Source of the DNA: Streptomyces sp. NBC_01689
GTDB taxonomy: Bacteria > Actinomycetota > Actinomycetes > Streptomycetales > Streptomycetaceae
Reading direction: 5' to 3'
DNA: 64,000 nucleotides
NCBI RefSeq assembly: GCF_036250675.1
Contig: NZ_CP109592.1
Coordinates: 3,968,001-4,032,000, forward strand
The notes below the pieces were generated by a model. That model was not told where the DNA came from. It did no database searches and saw only the letters and a list, made by a program, of their open reading frames with translations. The translations under genes and the position numbers were made by a program. Of this stretch, positions 48,418-57,394 are shown piece after piece; the stretch's first letter is position 1, and each line of letters starts with the position of its first letter.

Positions 48418-50226
48418 GTGACGTCGCCCCTGAGCCGGACCCGGTCGCGCCGAGCCACGTCCTCCATAGCCGTGCGGGTGACGCACACCGTGCTCGGGGG
48501 GCTGATGGCGCTGGGGTGGCTGCTGCTGCCCGTCGCCCGGCCGGGGGACGGACGGTCCCCGGAGTGGCAGGGGAAGGGGCAGGCCGTCGAGGAGGTGTCG
48601 GCGGCGTCCGGGCAGCGGGGCGGCACCTCCGCGGACGACCTGGTGCTGCCCGTCGCCGCGGTGCTCGTCGCGGGCTCGCTGGCCGCGTACGCGTCCGTAC
48701 GCCGGACACGGCGCGCGCGGACCCGTACGACCCCCGGCAGAGCAGTCCCGGGAACCGTGCCGCTCGCCGAACTCGACCGGCTCGCCGGGCAGTCGCTCGT
48801 CGGCACCGACGACTGTGTGCGCACCAGTGCCGAGGAACTCGACTCCGTGGCGGCCCTGTTCGGCCCGGAGGCGGCCGAACCCTACGCGGAGGCGGTGGAG
48901 TTCGCGCGCGCGGAACTGGCGGTGGCCTTCCGGCTGTGGCAGCGATCGGACGCCATCGCACCGGACGACGAGGAGGCCCGCCGGCTCACGCTGGAGGAGA
49001 TCCGCGCCCGCTGCGCGGAGGCGGGGCGGCGGCTGGACGCGGAGGCGCCGGGGTTCGACCTGCTGCGCGCCCTGGAGCGGGACACGCCCGCCGCGCTCGC
49101 GTCGGCGGAGGCCCGGTTCCGGGAGCTCGCCGGGCGCACGCCCGCCACGCGGACGACGCTCGCGGGACTCCACGAGCGGTACGCGCCGTCGGTGTACCTG
49201 CCCGTGGCCGGACACGTCGAACAGGCGAAGGACCGGCTCGTGTTCGCCACGACCCACCTCAACCGGGCCCGGCAGGCGCTCGACCGGGCCGAGGCCGCGC
49301 GGGCCGTCGCGTGTCTGCGAGCCGCCGAGGGGGCCATCGGCCAGGTGGACGTCCTGCTGGCCGGTGTCGACCGGCTGGCCGACGAACTCGTCGTCGCGGA
49401 GGACCGGTTGCCCGCCGCGCTGGCCCGCGCGGACGCCTGTCTCGCACGGGCCCGGACGGTTCCGGCGGGTGCCGTCGGCGGTGCGCTGTCCGGCCGCGTC
49501 GCGCACACCGCCTCGGTGGTCGCGGACGTGCGCCGGTCCGCGGCGGACGGCCCGTACGACCCCCTCGACGCCCTGCGCCGGGTCCTGAGGGCCACCGCCG
49601 CCCTCGTCGGCACCCCGGCCCTCGCCCGGGACGAGGAGGACGGCCCGTTCCTGCGCGACGAGGCGCTTGTGCCGGCCCGCGGTGCCGTCACTTCGGCGGA
49701 CGACTTCGTGACGACGCACCGTGCGGTGGTGGGCGTCGGGGCCAGGGCCCTGCTGGCGGAGGCGCGGCGCCGTCTCGCGGGCTCGCCGCCCACCGTCGCC
49801 GACGTGCAGCGCGCGGACGTCCTCGCCCGCGAGGCCCGGCAGCTCGCGGAGCGGGACGTACGGACGTACGGCAACCCGTACGCCGGGCCGGAGGCCGACG
49901 GGGTCGGCGGCGCCGTGCTCGGCGGCATCCTGTGCGGGGGCCTGGTCCCCGAGGGGACCCCGGCGGCGGACGGCGGCCCGCGGCCGGACGGCGACCCGGT
50001 AGGGGACGGAAGCCCGGCGCGGGAGGTGCGACCGGTCGCGAACGGGGGTCCGGCGCCGGGCTCCGCGTCCAGCGGGGGCGCCTCCGGTGACGGCGCGTCC
50101 CGTACCGCGGCCGCGGATTCGCTCGGTGTCGCGAGCTTCGGAGGGCCGCGCACCCGCTACAGGCGGGCGGCGGCCGTACCGGCAGCGGTCAGAACAGGCT
50201 CAGCAACGCCTCCGCCGGGTCCGTGA
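48418..50226 (+). CDS. Unknown two-helix membrane protein with long helical domain
   Basis: 602 residues, not recognised. Two N-terminal helices (VTHTVLGGLMALGWLLLPVA, about 20-39; DLVLPVAAVLVAGSLAAYAS, about 76-95) flank a short loop. From 110 to 480 the sequence is almost entirely Ala/Arg/Glu-rich helix with heptad character (LNRARQALDRAEAARAVACL; RLADELVVAEDRLPAALARA), suggestive of spectrin-like bundles. The tail (about 500-602) is Gly/Ser/Pro-rich. GTG at 48418 follows an AT-rich CATACGCTCCCAAAT with no ribosome site, so the mRNA may be leaderless. Its last 38 bases overlap the end of the convergent phosphatase gene. Confidence 0.72.
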   Translation: MTSPLSRTRSRRATSSIAVRVTHTVLGGLMALGWLLLPVARPGDGRSPEWQGKGQAVEEVSAASGQRGGTSADDLVLPVAAVLVAGSLAAYASVRRTRRARTRTTPGRAVPGTVPLAELDRLAGQSLVGTDDCVRTSAEELDSVAALFGPEAAEPYAEAVEFARAELAVAFRLWQRSDAIAPDDEEARRLTLEEIRARCAEAGRRLDAEAPGFDLLRALERDTPAALASAEARFRELAGRTPATRTTLAGLHERYAPSVYLPVAGHVEQAKDRLVFATTHLNRARQALDRAEAARAVACLRAAEGAIGQVDVLLAGVDRLADELVVAEDRLPAALARADACLARARTVPAGAVGGALSGRVAHTASVVADVRRSAADGPYDPLDALRRVLRATAALVGTPALARDEEDGPFLRDEALVPARGAVTSADDFVTTHRAVVGVGARALLAEARRRLAGSPPTVADVQRADVLAREARQLAERDVRTYGNPYAGPEADGVGGAVLGGILCGGLVPEGTPAADGGPRPDGDPVGDGSPAREVRPVANGGPAPGSASSGGASGDGASRTAAADSLGVASFGGPRTRYRRAAAVPAAVRTGSATPPPGP

Positions 50227-52969
50227 GCGTCGTCCCGCCGTCCGGGAGGGGCAGTTCGAACCAGACCGTCTTGCCGCGCGGTGTGCGTCGTGAGCCCCAG
50301 GCTGCGGAGAGCAGGCCGACGAGCTGCAGTCCCCGGCCGCCCTCGTCGGTGTCCCGGGCGCGGCGGCGGCGCGGCTGCACGAGGCCCGCGTCCCACACCT
50401 CGCAGACGAGCGTCCGGTCGAGCAGCAGCCGCAGCCGGATCTCCCCCTCGCCGTAGCGCAGGGCGTTCGTCACCAGCTCGCTGACCAGCAACTCGGTGGT
50501 GTCGACGAGCGGTTCGAGATTCCAGGCGGTGAGCCGGGTACGGGCGTACTCGCGGGCCCGGCCGACGCTGCGCGGTTCACGCGGCAGGGTCCAGTCGCCG
50601 ACGGAATCGGCGGGCAGCCCCTGGACGCGTGCCATCAGCAGCGCGATGTCGTCCTCGCCGTGATGGGTGTCGAGGGTGTTGAGGACGTGGTCGCAGACGT
50701 CCTCCAGGGGGCGGGCGGGGTCGGTCAGCGCCCCGACGAAGGCCTGCAGACCCTCGTCGAGGGGATGGTCGCGCGATTCGACCAGTCCATCCGTGTAGAG
50801 CGCGAGGAGGGCGCCTTCGGGCAGTTCGACCTCGACCTCCTCGAAGGGCTCGCCGCCCACGCCCAGCGGCATGCCCGGCGGCACGTCGAGCATCAGCGCG
50901 CTCTCGCCGGGCTCCACCAGGACGGGCGGCAGATGGCCGGCGTTGGCGAAGGTGATCCTGCGGGTCACGGAGTCGTAGACCGCGTACACACAGGTCGCGA
51001 GATACACCTCGGAGAGGTCGGCGTCGCGGGGCTGGCGGGCCGCGCGGGTCGCCTGCTGGACACCGCCGGGGGTGCCCAGCCCACGGGCGATCTCGTCCAA
51101 CGCCGAGAGGACCTCGGCGGGTTCGAGGTCGAGGAGCGCCAGGGTGCGGACGGCCGTGCGGAGTTCACCCATCGCGACGGCGGCGCGCAGCCCGCGGCCC
51201 ATCACATCCCCGACCACCAACGCGGTCCGGTGGCCGGGGAGTTCGATGACGTCGAACCAGTCGCCGCCGACCTCGGTGGCCGCGTTGCCGGGCAGATAGC
51301 GGCAGGCGATGTCGAGTCCGGAGGCCTCGGGGTCGCCCGGCGGCAGCAGGGAGCGCTGCAGGATCAGGGCGCGTTCGTGTTCGCGGCGGTACAGGCGGGC
51401 GTTGTCGATACAGACCGCGGCGCGTGCCGCGAGCTCCACCGCGAGGGACCGGTCGCGGTCGCCGAACGGCTCGCTGCCCTTCGTGCGGGAGAACTGCGCG
51501 AGTCCCACGACGGTGTCGTGCGCGACCATCGGCACGGCGAGCGTGGACTGGATGAGCCCGCCCTCCTCTGCGGGGACGTGCTGCGGGCGGGCGGTGCGCA
51601 GGGCGTCCGCGCAGGCCGAGTTGAACGGGAAGTGGTGGACGGCCCCGACGGCGACCGGGGCGGGTCCGCCGACGAACGGCGCGTCGGAGACGGCGCTGGC
51701 GAAGGCGACCCGGCGCAGCTCCGCGCTGCCGTCGGCGAACCCGGGCGGGGTCTCGTCCCCGGCCAGCAGTCCCTGGTAGAGGTCGACGGTCGCGAGGTCG
51801 CAGAAGCCGGGCACGACGACGTCCAGCAGCTCGCGGGCGGTGGTCTCCAGGTCGAGGGAGTTGCCGATGCGGGCGCCCGCCTCGTTCAGGAGGGCGAGGT
51901 TGCGGCGTGCGGCGGCGGCTTCACGTGCCGCGGCCCGACGGCTGGTGATGTCGGTTCCGAGCCAGGCGATGCCGATGGGGCGGCCGCTGCCGCTGTGGAC
52001 GCGGTAGAGGTTGACCGACCAGTGACGGCGTTCCTCGGAGCCGGGCACGAACCCGGCGACGTGCATGTCCGTGATGGAGTCGCCGGTCTCCAGGACCCGC
52101 CGCAGGGTCGCGGCGACGCGCTCGGCCTCGGAGCGCGGGAGGTAGTCGTGGACGGTGCGGCCCCGGTGGGCGTCGACGTCGCCGCCGAACACCGAGGCGA
52201 ACCGCTGGTTGGCGCGGCGGACCCGGAGCTCGTTGTCGATCAGGAGGAACCCGAACGGAGATTGACCGAAAATCGCCTGCGAGGCGGCGAGGTCCGTCTC
52301 GATCCGGCGCAGGGTCCGGACGTCCACGACGATGCAGACGGCCGCCCGTTCGCCGTCCTCGGTCGTGGTGGGCATCACATAGACCTCGGCGAGGCCTTCC
52401 GCGCCCTCGTCGCCGGTGTCCGAGGGCGGCAGCCGGAAGGGGACCACGCCGGTCCACTCGCGGCCGTCCAGGATCTCCGCCATCTTGCGCTGCCCGAACT
52501 CGCGCCGGTCGGCGGAGACGAAGGCCTCGATGGGGTCCATGCCCACGGCGCGTTCCGCGGATATCCCGAAGAGCTGCTCGGCGCGCAGACTCCACTGGTC
52601 GACCAGTCCGTCGGCACCGATGGAGAACGAGGCGACCTTGATGTAGTCGTACATGGAGCCGGGTGGACTGCTCTGCCACACCACGTCGCCGGCCGCCTCG
52701 GCCGGGGGCTCGACGGGTGCCTCGACCGGCACCTCGACGGACGTCCCGGACGTCGCCGGGACGGGTGTCCCGGCCGGGGCGTCGCCCGCGGCCGCACCGG
52801 CGGTGCCGCCCGACGCACCGCGCGCCGTGTCGTCCGTCACGCCGTCGCCCGGGCCGCCGTCACCCGTGTCGCGCGAGGCCCCGGCCATGGCGGAATCGCC
52901 CGCGGCCTCAGCCCTCGCGCCGTCCGACGGGTCATCCGACTCCGTGGCCTTCGCTGGTATCTCGCTCAC
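50189..52969 (-). CDS. PAS-PAS-GAF-SpoIIE phosphatase with C-terminal HATPase domain
   Basis: 926 residues, cytoplasmic. Residues 1-100 are Ala/Gly/Glu-rich. PAS domains lie at about 105-215 and 228-345 (second: SPFGFLLIDNELRVRRANQR), a GAF domain at about 355-540, and a PP2C/SpoIIE phosphatase at about 555-785 with metal sites AATEVGGDWFDVIEL and VVGDVMGRGLRAAVAM and DGLVESRD. An RsbW-type kinase domain is at about 795-920 (LVSELVTNALRYGEGEIRLR; DEGGRGLQLVG). Such proteins both dephosphorylate and phosphorylate anti-anti-sigma factors in response to redox, light or ligands. Start GTG at 52969, GGAGGGG upstream. The 3' end overlaps the convergent gene. Confidence 0.93.
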   Translation of the reverse strand: MSEIPAKATESDDPSDGARAEAAGDSAMAGASRDTGDGGPGDGVTDDTARGASGGTAGAAAGDAPAGTPVPATSGTSVEVPVEAPVEPPAEAAGDVVWQSSPPGSMYDYIKVASFSIGADGLVDQWSLRAEQLFGISAERAVGMDPIEAFVSADRREFGQRKMAEILDGREWTGVVPFRLPPSDTGDEGAEGLAEVYVMPTTTEDGERAAVCIVVDVRTLRRIETDLAASQAIFGQSPFGFLLIDNELRVRRANQRFASVFGGDVDAHRGRTVHDYLPRSEAERVAATLRRVLETGDSITDMHVAGFVPGSEERRHWSVNLYRVHSGSGRPIGIAWLGTDITSRRAAAREAAAARRNLALLNEAGARIGNSLDLETTARELLDVVVPGFCDLATVDLYQGLLAGDETPPGFADGSAELRRVAFASAVSDAPFVGGPAPVAVGAVHHFPFNSACADALRTARPQHVPAEEGGLIQSTLAVPMVAHDTVVGLAQFSRTKGSEPFGDRDRSLAVELAARAAVCIDNARLYRREHERALILQRSLLPPGDPEASGLDIACRYLPGNAATEVGGDWFDVIELPGHRTALVVGDVMGRGLRAAVAMGELRTAVRTLALLDLEPAEVLSALDEIARGLGTPGGVQQATRAARQPRDADLSEVYLATCVYAVYDSVTRRITFANAGHLPPVLVEPGESALMLDVPPGMPLGVGGEPFEEVEVELPEGALLALYTDGLVESRDHPLDEGLQAFVGALTDPARPLEDVCDHVLNTLDTHHGEDDIALLMARVQGLPADSVGDWTLPREPRSVGRAREYARTRLTAWNLEPLVDTTELLVSELVTNALRYGEGEIRLRLLLDRTLVCEVWDAGLVQPRRRRARDTDEGGRGLQLVGLLSAAWGSRRTPRGKTVWFELPLPDGGTTLTDPAEALLSLF

Positions 52970-53469
52970 GCGAACCGTCCCCTCCAGCTCACCGCGCCCG
53001 GCACCGGTCACCGGGGGCGGCTGCCCGCAGTATCCAGCACTACGGCGCCGCACAACACGGTGTTCACGATCACAGCACGGTCCCGATGGTTTTTGGACCG
53101 GCCGCGACATACTCCCAGTCTTCTAACCAGGTGGCGCCCCATCGAATCAAAGACTCCGGACAAGGTGCGTGGCGCGAATCGATCGGCTGCCGCGTCCCCC
53201 GTCCGACGGACCCTCAGACGGACGACCGACGGGGCCCCGGACGGACGGCGCACGGCGGCTCGGACGGACGGCCGACAGGCTCCCGCGGCGTTTCCGACGC
53301 CCCCTCAGCCGGGCACGGCCTCCCGGGCACGACCGCAGGCGGGTACGGCGGTACGGCGGCGGCACTCGGCCCGCGGCCCATGCGCGCAGGCCACGGCGTG
53401 CGGGGCCGGTTCCCCGGGATCGGTTCGCCGGGGCCGCGTTCACCCGGCAGCGTCCACCGGGGGGCGGGA
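52970..53469. promoter_or_regulatory. 500-bp intergenic region upstream of the SpoIIE-type phosphatase gene
   Basis: No convincing gene. The left part (53040-53160) is AT-richer and likely holds the phosphatase promoter. The right part is full of short GGACGG/CGGACG repeats (about 53205-53275). The terminator of the upstream HATPase gene was not evident. Confidence 0.4.
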
Positions 53470-53928
53470 TCAGCCGGGGACCGCGAGCTCGAACCAGACC
53501 GTCTTGCCGGTACCTCCCGGGCGGGTGCCCCAGCGGCGGGAGGAACCGGCCACCAGCTGCAGACCGCGCCCGCTCTCGTCGTCGGCGCCGGCGGCGCGCT
53601 CCCGCGGCGGGTCGGGCAGCGGGTCGGACACCTCGACCACGAGGGCGTCCGGCACGTCCGCGGGTCTGACGAGGCGAACCCCGATGGGTCCCGTGGCGTA
53701 GCGCAGGGAGTTGGTCACCAGCTCGCTGACCAGGAGCGCGGTCACATCACCGAGGACGTCGAGCTCCCACGTGCGCAGCTGTCCGCGGACGACCGCGCGG
53801 GCCGTGCGGACGGCACCCGGCTCCGCGGGAAAGGTCCACTCGGCGCAGTCGCCTACGGTGTCGATCACGCCGATCACTTCCCAGGACAGGAACCCACGCT
53901 TGTCCGGTTTCGTGGGGTTAATGGGCAC
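53470..53928 (-). CDS. Stand-alone RsbW-like HATPase (anti-sigma kinase type)
   Basis: 152 residues. A single GHKL ATPase domain: WTFPAEPGAVRTARAVVRGQ, N-box VSELVTNSLRYATGPIGVRL, acidic loop VEVSDPLPDPP, G-box ESGRGLQLVAGSSRRWG and the C-terminal GKTVWFELAVP. Streptomyces encode many such short kinases that phosphorylate anti-sigma-factor antagonists. It shares WGTRPGGTGKTVWFEL with the C-terminal domain of the neighbouring phosphatase (WGSRRTPRGKTVWFEL), so the two may act on the same partner. GTG at 53928; no strong ribosome site. Confidence 0.88.
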   Translation of the reverse strand: MPINPTKPDKRGFLSWEVIGVIDTVGDCAEWTFPAEPGAVRTARAVVRGQLRTWELDVLGDVTALLVSELVTNSLRYATGPIGVRLVRPADVPDALVVEVSDPLPDPPRERAAGADDESGRGLQLVAGSSRRWGTRPGGTGKTVWFELAVPG

Positions 53929-54093
53929 ATACCCGATATCCGCGGTGGCTTACCGCGCGGGCAGGAGCACTGTGGCACAAACGGCGTACGGAACCCCAAC
54001 TGATCAAGGCGGCTCGTGCGCCCCCGGCTCCCGTGCCCCTCGCCCGCCGCCGCACGGCGGCGGGCGTCGGGAGGACGCCGGGAGGACGGGGAC

Positions 54094-54531
54094 CTACCGT
54101 CGGCGGCCGGCGCGGCGATCGCCCCCGGCGGGGGTGATCCAGTGGGGCAGTGCGGCCTTCACCGCGGGGACGTCCTGGTCGAGCCAGTCCACGTCCCAGA
54201 TCTCGTCCGGGGTCAGCCAGCGCAGCGCGTCGTGGTCCTCAAGGGGCTCGGGGTCGCCGGAGCCGGGGAGCAGCCGCGCGGTCCACACGCGGAGCACGTA
54301 CGGCGCCCGCAGGGGCCACTCCCCCGGGACGCGCTCCACGGCCTCCGCCGCGACGCCGAGTTCCTCGCGCAGTTCGCGCACGAGCGCGGCCTCCGGAGCC
54401 TCGCCCGGTTCGACCTTGCCGCCGGGCAGTTCCCACCGTCCGGCCAGTTCGGGGGGCGCGCTGCGGCGGGCGGCGAGGAGGCGTCCGTCGCGCAGCAGGG
54501 CCGCCCCCACGACCACGATCGTCTCGTCCAT
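54094..54531 (-). CDS. Nudix hydrolase, MutT-like (8-oxo-dGTP diphosphatase candidate)
   Basis: 145 residues. The Nudix box is complete: GGKVEPGEAPEAALVRELRE followed by ELGV (GX5EX7REUXEEXGU). The preceding LLAARRSAPPELAGRWELPG is typical of the MutT/NudG branch, which cleans oxidised nucleotides; the C-terminal HDALRWLTPDEIWDVDWLDQ supports this. ATG at 54531. The substrate is not certain. It is 66 bp downstream of the 60-residue protein gene only in position; the transcription order is 60-residue gene first, then this one. Confidence 0.9.
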   Translation of the reverse strand: MDETIVVVGAALLRDGRLLAARRSAPPELAGRWELPGGKVEPGEAPEAALVRELREELGVAAEAVERVPGEWPLRAPYVLRVWTARLLPGSGDPEPLEDHDALRWLTPDEIWDVDWLDQDVPAVKAALPHWITPAGGDRRAGRRR

Positions 54532-54597
54532 GCGCCGGAGCCTACGGCAGCGCGCGCCGGCCCCGGGCGGCGTGGAACACCGCCGGGACGGGGGATG

Positions 54598-54780
54598 TCA
54601 CCTGGTCCCGTTCTGCCCGATCCGCTCGACCCAGTAGAGCTGTTTGTGCCCGCGGTCGTCGAGGCTGTCCGCGATCTTCTGGGCCTCGGCCCGGGTCGCG
54701 TACCTACCGACGCGATAGCGGTTGCCGTTGTCGTCCTGCCGTATGACGAGCCAGGGAAGAGTGATCGTGCTGTCGTTCAT
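54598..54780 (-). CDS. Small SPOR-like protein, 60 residues
   Basis: MNDSTITLPWLVIRQDDNGN leads to RYRVGRYATRAEAQKIADSL and DDRGHKQLYWVERIGQNGTR. The pattern (beta strand, Arg-Tyr-Arg-Val-Gly, helix starting TRAEAQ) resembles a single SPOR-like half, and short proteins of this kind are widespread in Streptomyces. Function unknown. The ATG at 54780 follows GGAGGGG, better than the longer frame from 54825. Probably co-transcribed with the Nudix gene 66 bp downstream. Confidence 0.88.
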   Translation of the reverse strand: MNDSTITLPWLVIRQDDNGNRYRVGRYATRAEAQKIADSLDDRGHKQLYWVERIGQNGTR

Positions 54781-55273
54781 CGAACCCCTCCACCTCTCGC
54801 CCCCGGCCGGCGCCATAATCCGCACTCGAACGAAACCGCACTCCGCATATGCCCGAGCCTACGCCTAACCTTCACGCAGCGAATACGGCTTTTCACAAAG
54901 AGGTACGCAACCGGCCAGTACGGAGGGGGCGTGAGCCTGCGGGTGCGCCGTCGACCGCCCTTCGCGCGCCCGTCGGACAGCGCGAACGCCGCCCCGGGTA
55001 CGGCACTTGAGAAAGGCCAGATTCCAACCGGCGCCGTCCACAGGCCACTTGGCGAAGGGAACGGCGGCGGGAACGGGACAGCGAGGGCGGCGAGGGCGGC
55101 GAGGAGGACGGCGCCGGGTGCGGCGACGGGGGCGCGGCGAGGGCTGGAGGACGACGAGGACGACGAGGGCGGGGCCGCGACCCGCTTCCGCGACCGCTGC
55201 CGGGGGAGCCGGACCGGCGCGGGGACCGAGACGGTGACCGGGCCGGCGGAGGGGACCGCGGGCCCGGACCCGG
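54781..55273. other. 493-bp intergenic region without a convincing gene
   Basis: The left 120 bp are AT-richer and should carry the promoter of the 60-residue protein. The right half is low-complexity, with GACGAGGACGACGAGGGCGG-type and GGCGGCGAGGGCGG-type runs that keep frames open on both strands. A plus-strand GTG at 54931 with GGAGGGGG upstream opens a frame, but its product (SLRVRRRPPFARPSDSAN) is unlike any family, so I do not call a gene. Confidence 0.4.
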
Positions 55274-56026
55274 CTACTTCACCGGCAGGTGGTACGCGAC
55301 GCGGTAGCGGTCCGCCGGTACGACGATGTCCGCCGTCTCGACCGGCCGCCCCGAGGCGAAGTACGTGCGCTGGATGACGACGACCACATGCCCCGGCACC
55401 CCGCCCAGCGCGAGGAGTTCCTCGGCGAGACCGGGGCGGGCGCCCACTTCCTCCGTGACGTTGTCCACGATCACGTCGATCGCCGCCATCCGCTCCACGA
55501 CGCCCATGCCGCCGAGCGGGCCCTCCTCGGGGAGCATCACCGGCGTCCGGCCCGTCACCGCGAGGGGCTCCCAGGACGTGGACAGCATCATGGCCTCGCC
55601 CGCGTCCCGGAACACGTACTTCGTGCACATGACGCGGTCGCCGGGCGGGATCGCGAGCCGCTCCGCGATCGCCCCGCTCGCCTCGGCCTGTTCGCTGCGC
55701 GACTCCCAGGTGCCGCGGACGGCCATGTCGGCCTGCTCCTGCCGGAACGGGGTGGCGCCGCTGTCCGGCCGGTAGCCGGACCGGGAGACCCGGCGCGGCA
55801 CCGGACGCTCCCGTACGTACGTCCCCGAGCCCGAGCGCCCCTCGACCAGGCCCTCCGCCATCAGCACCTTGCGCGCCTCCAGCGCGACCGTGTCCGAGAC
55901 TCCGTACTCCTCGCGGATTCTGGCCTGCGACGGGAGGCGGGTGTGCGGTGGCAGTGAACCGTCGACGATCTTCTTGCGGAGATCACCCGCGACGCGCAGG
56001 TACGCCGGCTGTTCACCGAATGTCAC
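55274..56026 (-). CDS. GntR family transcriptional regulator, HutC/UTRA type
   Basis: 250 residues. Winged helix at 8-75: PAYLRVAGDLRKKIVDGSLP, LPSQARIREEYGVSDTVALE, ARKVLMAEGLVEGRSGSGTY. The UTRA ligand domain (about 90-245) includes ERLAIPPGDRVMCTKYVFRD and ARPGLAEELLALGGVPGHVV, then VVIQRTYFASGRPVETADIV. The ligand is unknown. GTG at 56026 follows GGGAG. Two candidate operators lie in the 147 bp upstream (56044-56054 and 56103-56119), the nearer one similar to the HutC-type GTnTAnAC consensus, so autoregulation is likely. Confidence 0.93.
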   Translation of the reverse strand: MTFGEQPAYLRVAGDLRKKIVDGSLPPHTRLPSQARIREEYGVSDTVALEARKVLMAEGLVEGRSGSGTYVRERPVPRRVSRSGYRPDSGATPFRQEQADMAVRGTWESRSEQAEASGAIAERLAIPPGDRVMCTKYVFRDAGEAMMLSTSWEPLAVTGRTPVMLPEEGPLGGMGVVERMAAIDVIVDNVTEEVGARPGLAEELLALGGVPGHVVVVIQRTYFASGRPVETADIVVPADRYRVAYHLPVK

Positions 56027-56043
56027 TGGCCGCTCCCATCAGA

Positions 56044-56054
56044 TTGTACAGACA
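56044..56054. promoter_or_regulatory. Candidate GntR/HutC operator upstream of the GntR gene
   Basis: TTGTACAGACA contains GTACAGAC, one base off the GTnTAnAC core recalled for HutC-type regulators, centred about 23 bp upstream of the GTG start. It fits autoregulation. Confidence 0.35.
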
Positions 56055-56102
56055 GCAACAGCCTGGCAACCGTGGGTTGTGCCATGCAAGCGAAGGCCAG
56101 AG

Positions 56103-56119
56103 AATCACTCGATGTGATT
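56103..56119. promoter_or_regulatory. 17-bp palindrome AATCAC-N5-GTGATT upstream of the GntR gene
   Basis: Perfect 6-bp arms AATCAC and GTGATT around TCGAT, in an AT-rich patch between the septum-formation-like gene and the GntR gene. Either an operator or part of the promoter region. Confidence 0.4.
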
Positions 56120-56173
56120 ACTCATCACTGCCGAGGGCTTTACCCAGGCACTTTCTCCCCGTTGTAGCCCGTG

Positions 56174-57394
56174 TCACACCTCGGCACCGCCTCCGCCCGA
56201 CTCGTCCCCCTGTCCGCCCCCGTTCGCACCGTCGGACGGCGGAGTGGTGGCCAGCCCCAGAACTTTGCGTGCCGTGACCGTCCTCGTCGGGTCGATGAGT
56301 TTCAGGCCCTTCTCGTAGTGGGCGTAGAAGGTGCCCGCGTCGGGCGCGGCAGCCGCCTTCGTCCACTCCTCGCGGGACGCCTCGATGTCCTCGACGAGGG
56401 CCGCTACGGGCTTCTCGGCGGCGGGGAACCAGCCATGGCCGCGCAGCAGGTGCGCCTGTTTGTCGAGCGCGTCGGAGACCCGGCCCGCCCACGCCTTGTG
56501 CCCGGGCAGGTCGTCCTCGACATACTCCTTGTCCGGCGCCGTGTCCATCGCCCGGTTCAGGACGTCGGCCGCGCGCAGATACGCCGTCTGATCGGCGTTC
56601 ATCGTCAGGCCGTCCTTGCGCAACGACCCCGTCAGGCCGCTCTTGCCGTCCGTGTTCCCGAACATGCAGGTGACGGTGCGGTCGCCGACGGTCCAGCTCT
56701 CCCGGGTGGGCGTGAAGTAGTACACGTCGACGTCGTCCGGGACGGCCCAGGCGTCCATCGCGTACGAGGACCGGAGCGCGTAGCACCTGGTGTCGGCTGC
56801 GTCGACGACCGCGCTGTCCCCCGGGTACTCCCGGCCGCTCATCCGGAAGTCCGCGAACACCTCGGCGTCGTGCCGGCCGGCGCACGGCACCTTGTCCACG
56901 TCGGACGCCACCCCTTCCAGGGTGCCGCCCGGAGCGTCGAAGCAGTCGCCCTTCCTGAGGGAGAAGGCGTTGCCCGTCGAGCCGCCCGCGCCGTGCTCGA
57001 CGCCGTCCCAGAAGTCGCGCGGGCCGTCCGTGGCGAGGGCGAGCACGAGCAGCGCGAGGCCGAGCGCGGACATCACCATGCCGGTCACCGCCATCGCCCT
57101 GCCCCGCTCGCCCCGCTTCCTGATCTGCACCAGGGCGACGATCCCGAGGACCAGACCGACGGCGGGCAGGAAGCAGAGGATGCCGAGCACCAGGGCGGAG
57201 ATCGCGAGCCCGTTGACCGGCGCGGGGCGGTTGTACGGGGAGTAGCCCTGGCCCCAGGTCTGGTACGGCTCCTGGGGGAAGGGAGGCGGGTACTGCTGGT
57301 ACGGCCCCTGGCCCGGCGGTGGGTACGGGCCCTGACCCGGCGGCGGGTAGGGGCCCTCGGGCTGGTGGGGCCCGGGCGGCGGGGGTATGGCCAC
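56174..57394 (-). CDS. DUF4190/septum-formation-like membrane protein
   Basis: 406 residues. The N-terminal 60 residues are a cytoplasmic Pro/Gly/Tyr repeat (PYPPPGQGPYPPPGQGPYQQ). Two helices follow (NGLAISALVLGILCFLPAVG; VTGMVMSALGLALLVLALAT) with the DUF4190 signature between them (LGIVALVQIRKRGERGRAMA). The exterior has the septum-formation motif FSLRKGDCFDAPGG, then VPCAGRHDAEVFADFRM, with paired cysteines, and a helical C-terminal half. I infer an envelope role. GTG at 57394, AGGAG upstream at a long spacing. Confidence 0.85.
   Translation of the reverse strand: MAIPPPPGPHQPEGPYPPPGQGPYPPPGQGPYQQYPPPFPQEPYQTWGQGYSPYNRPAPVNGLAISALVLGILCFLPAVGLVLGIVALVQIRKRGERGRAMAVTGMVMSALGLALLVLALATDGPRDFWDGVEHGAGGSTGNAFSLRKGDCFDAPGGTLEGVASDVDKVPCAGRHDAEVFADFRMSGREYPGDSAVVDAADTRCYALRSSYAMDAWAVPDDVDVYYFTPTRESWTVGDRTVTCMFGNTDGKSGLTGSLRKDGLTMNADQTAYLRAADVLNRAMDTAPDKEYVEDDLPGHKAWAGRVSDALDKQAHLLRGHGWFPAAEKPVAALVEDIEASREEWTKAAAAPDAGTFYAHYEKGLKLIDPTRTVTARKVLGLATTPPSDGANGGGQGDESGGGGAEV

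Noticed and set aside
54777..55628. 283-codon minus-strand frame overlapping the GntR gene and the gap after it
   Set aside because: It runs in another frame through the clear GntR gene and then through low-complexity repeats.
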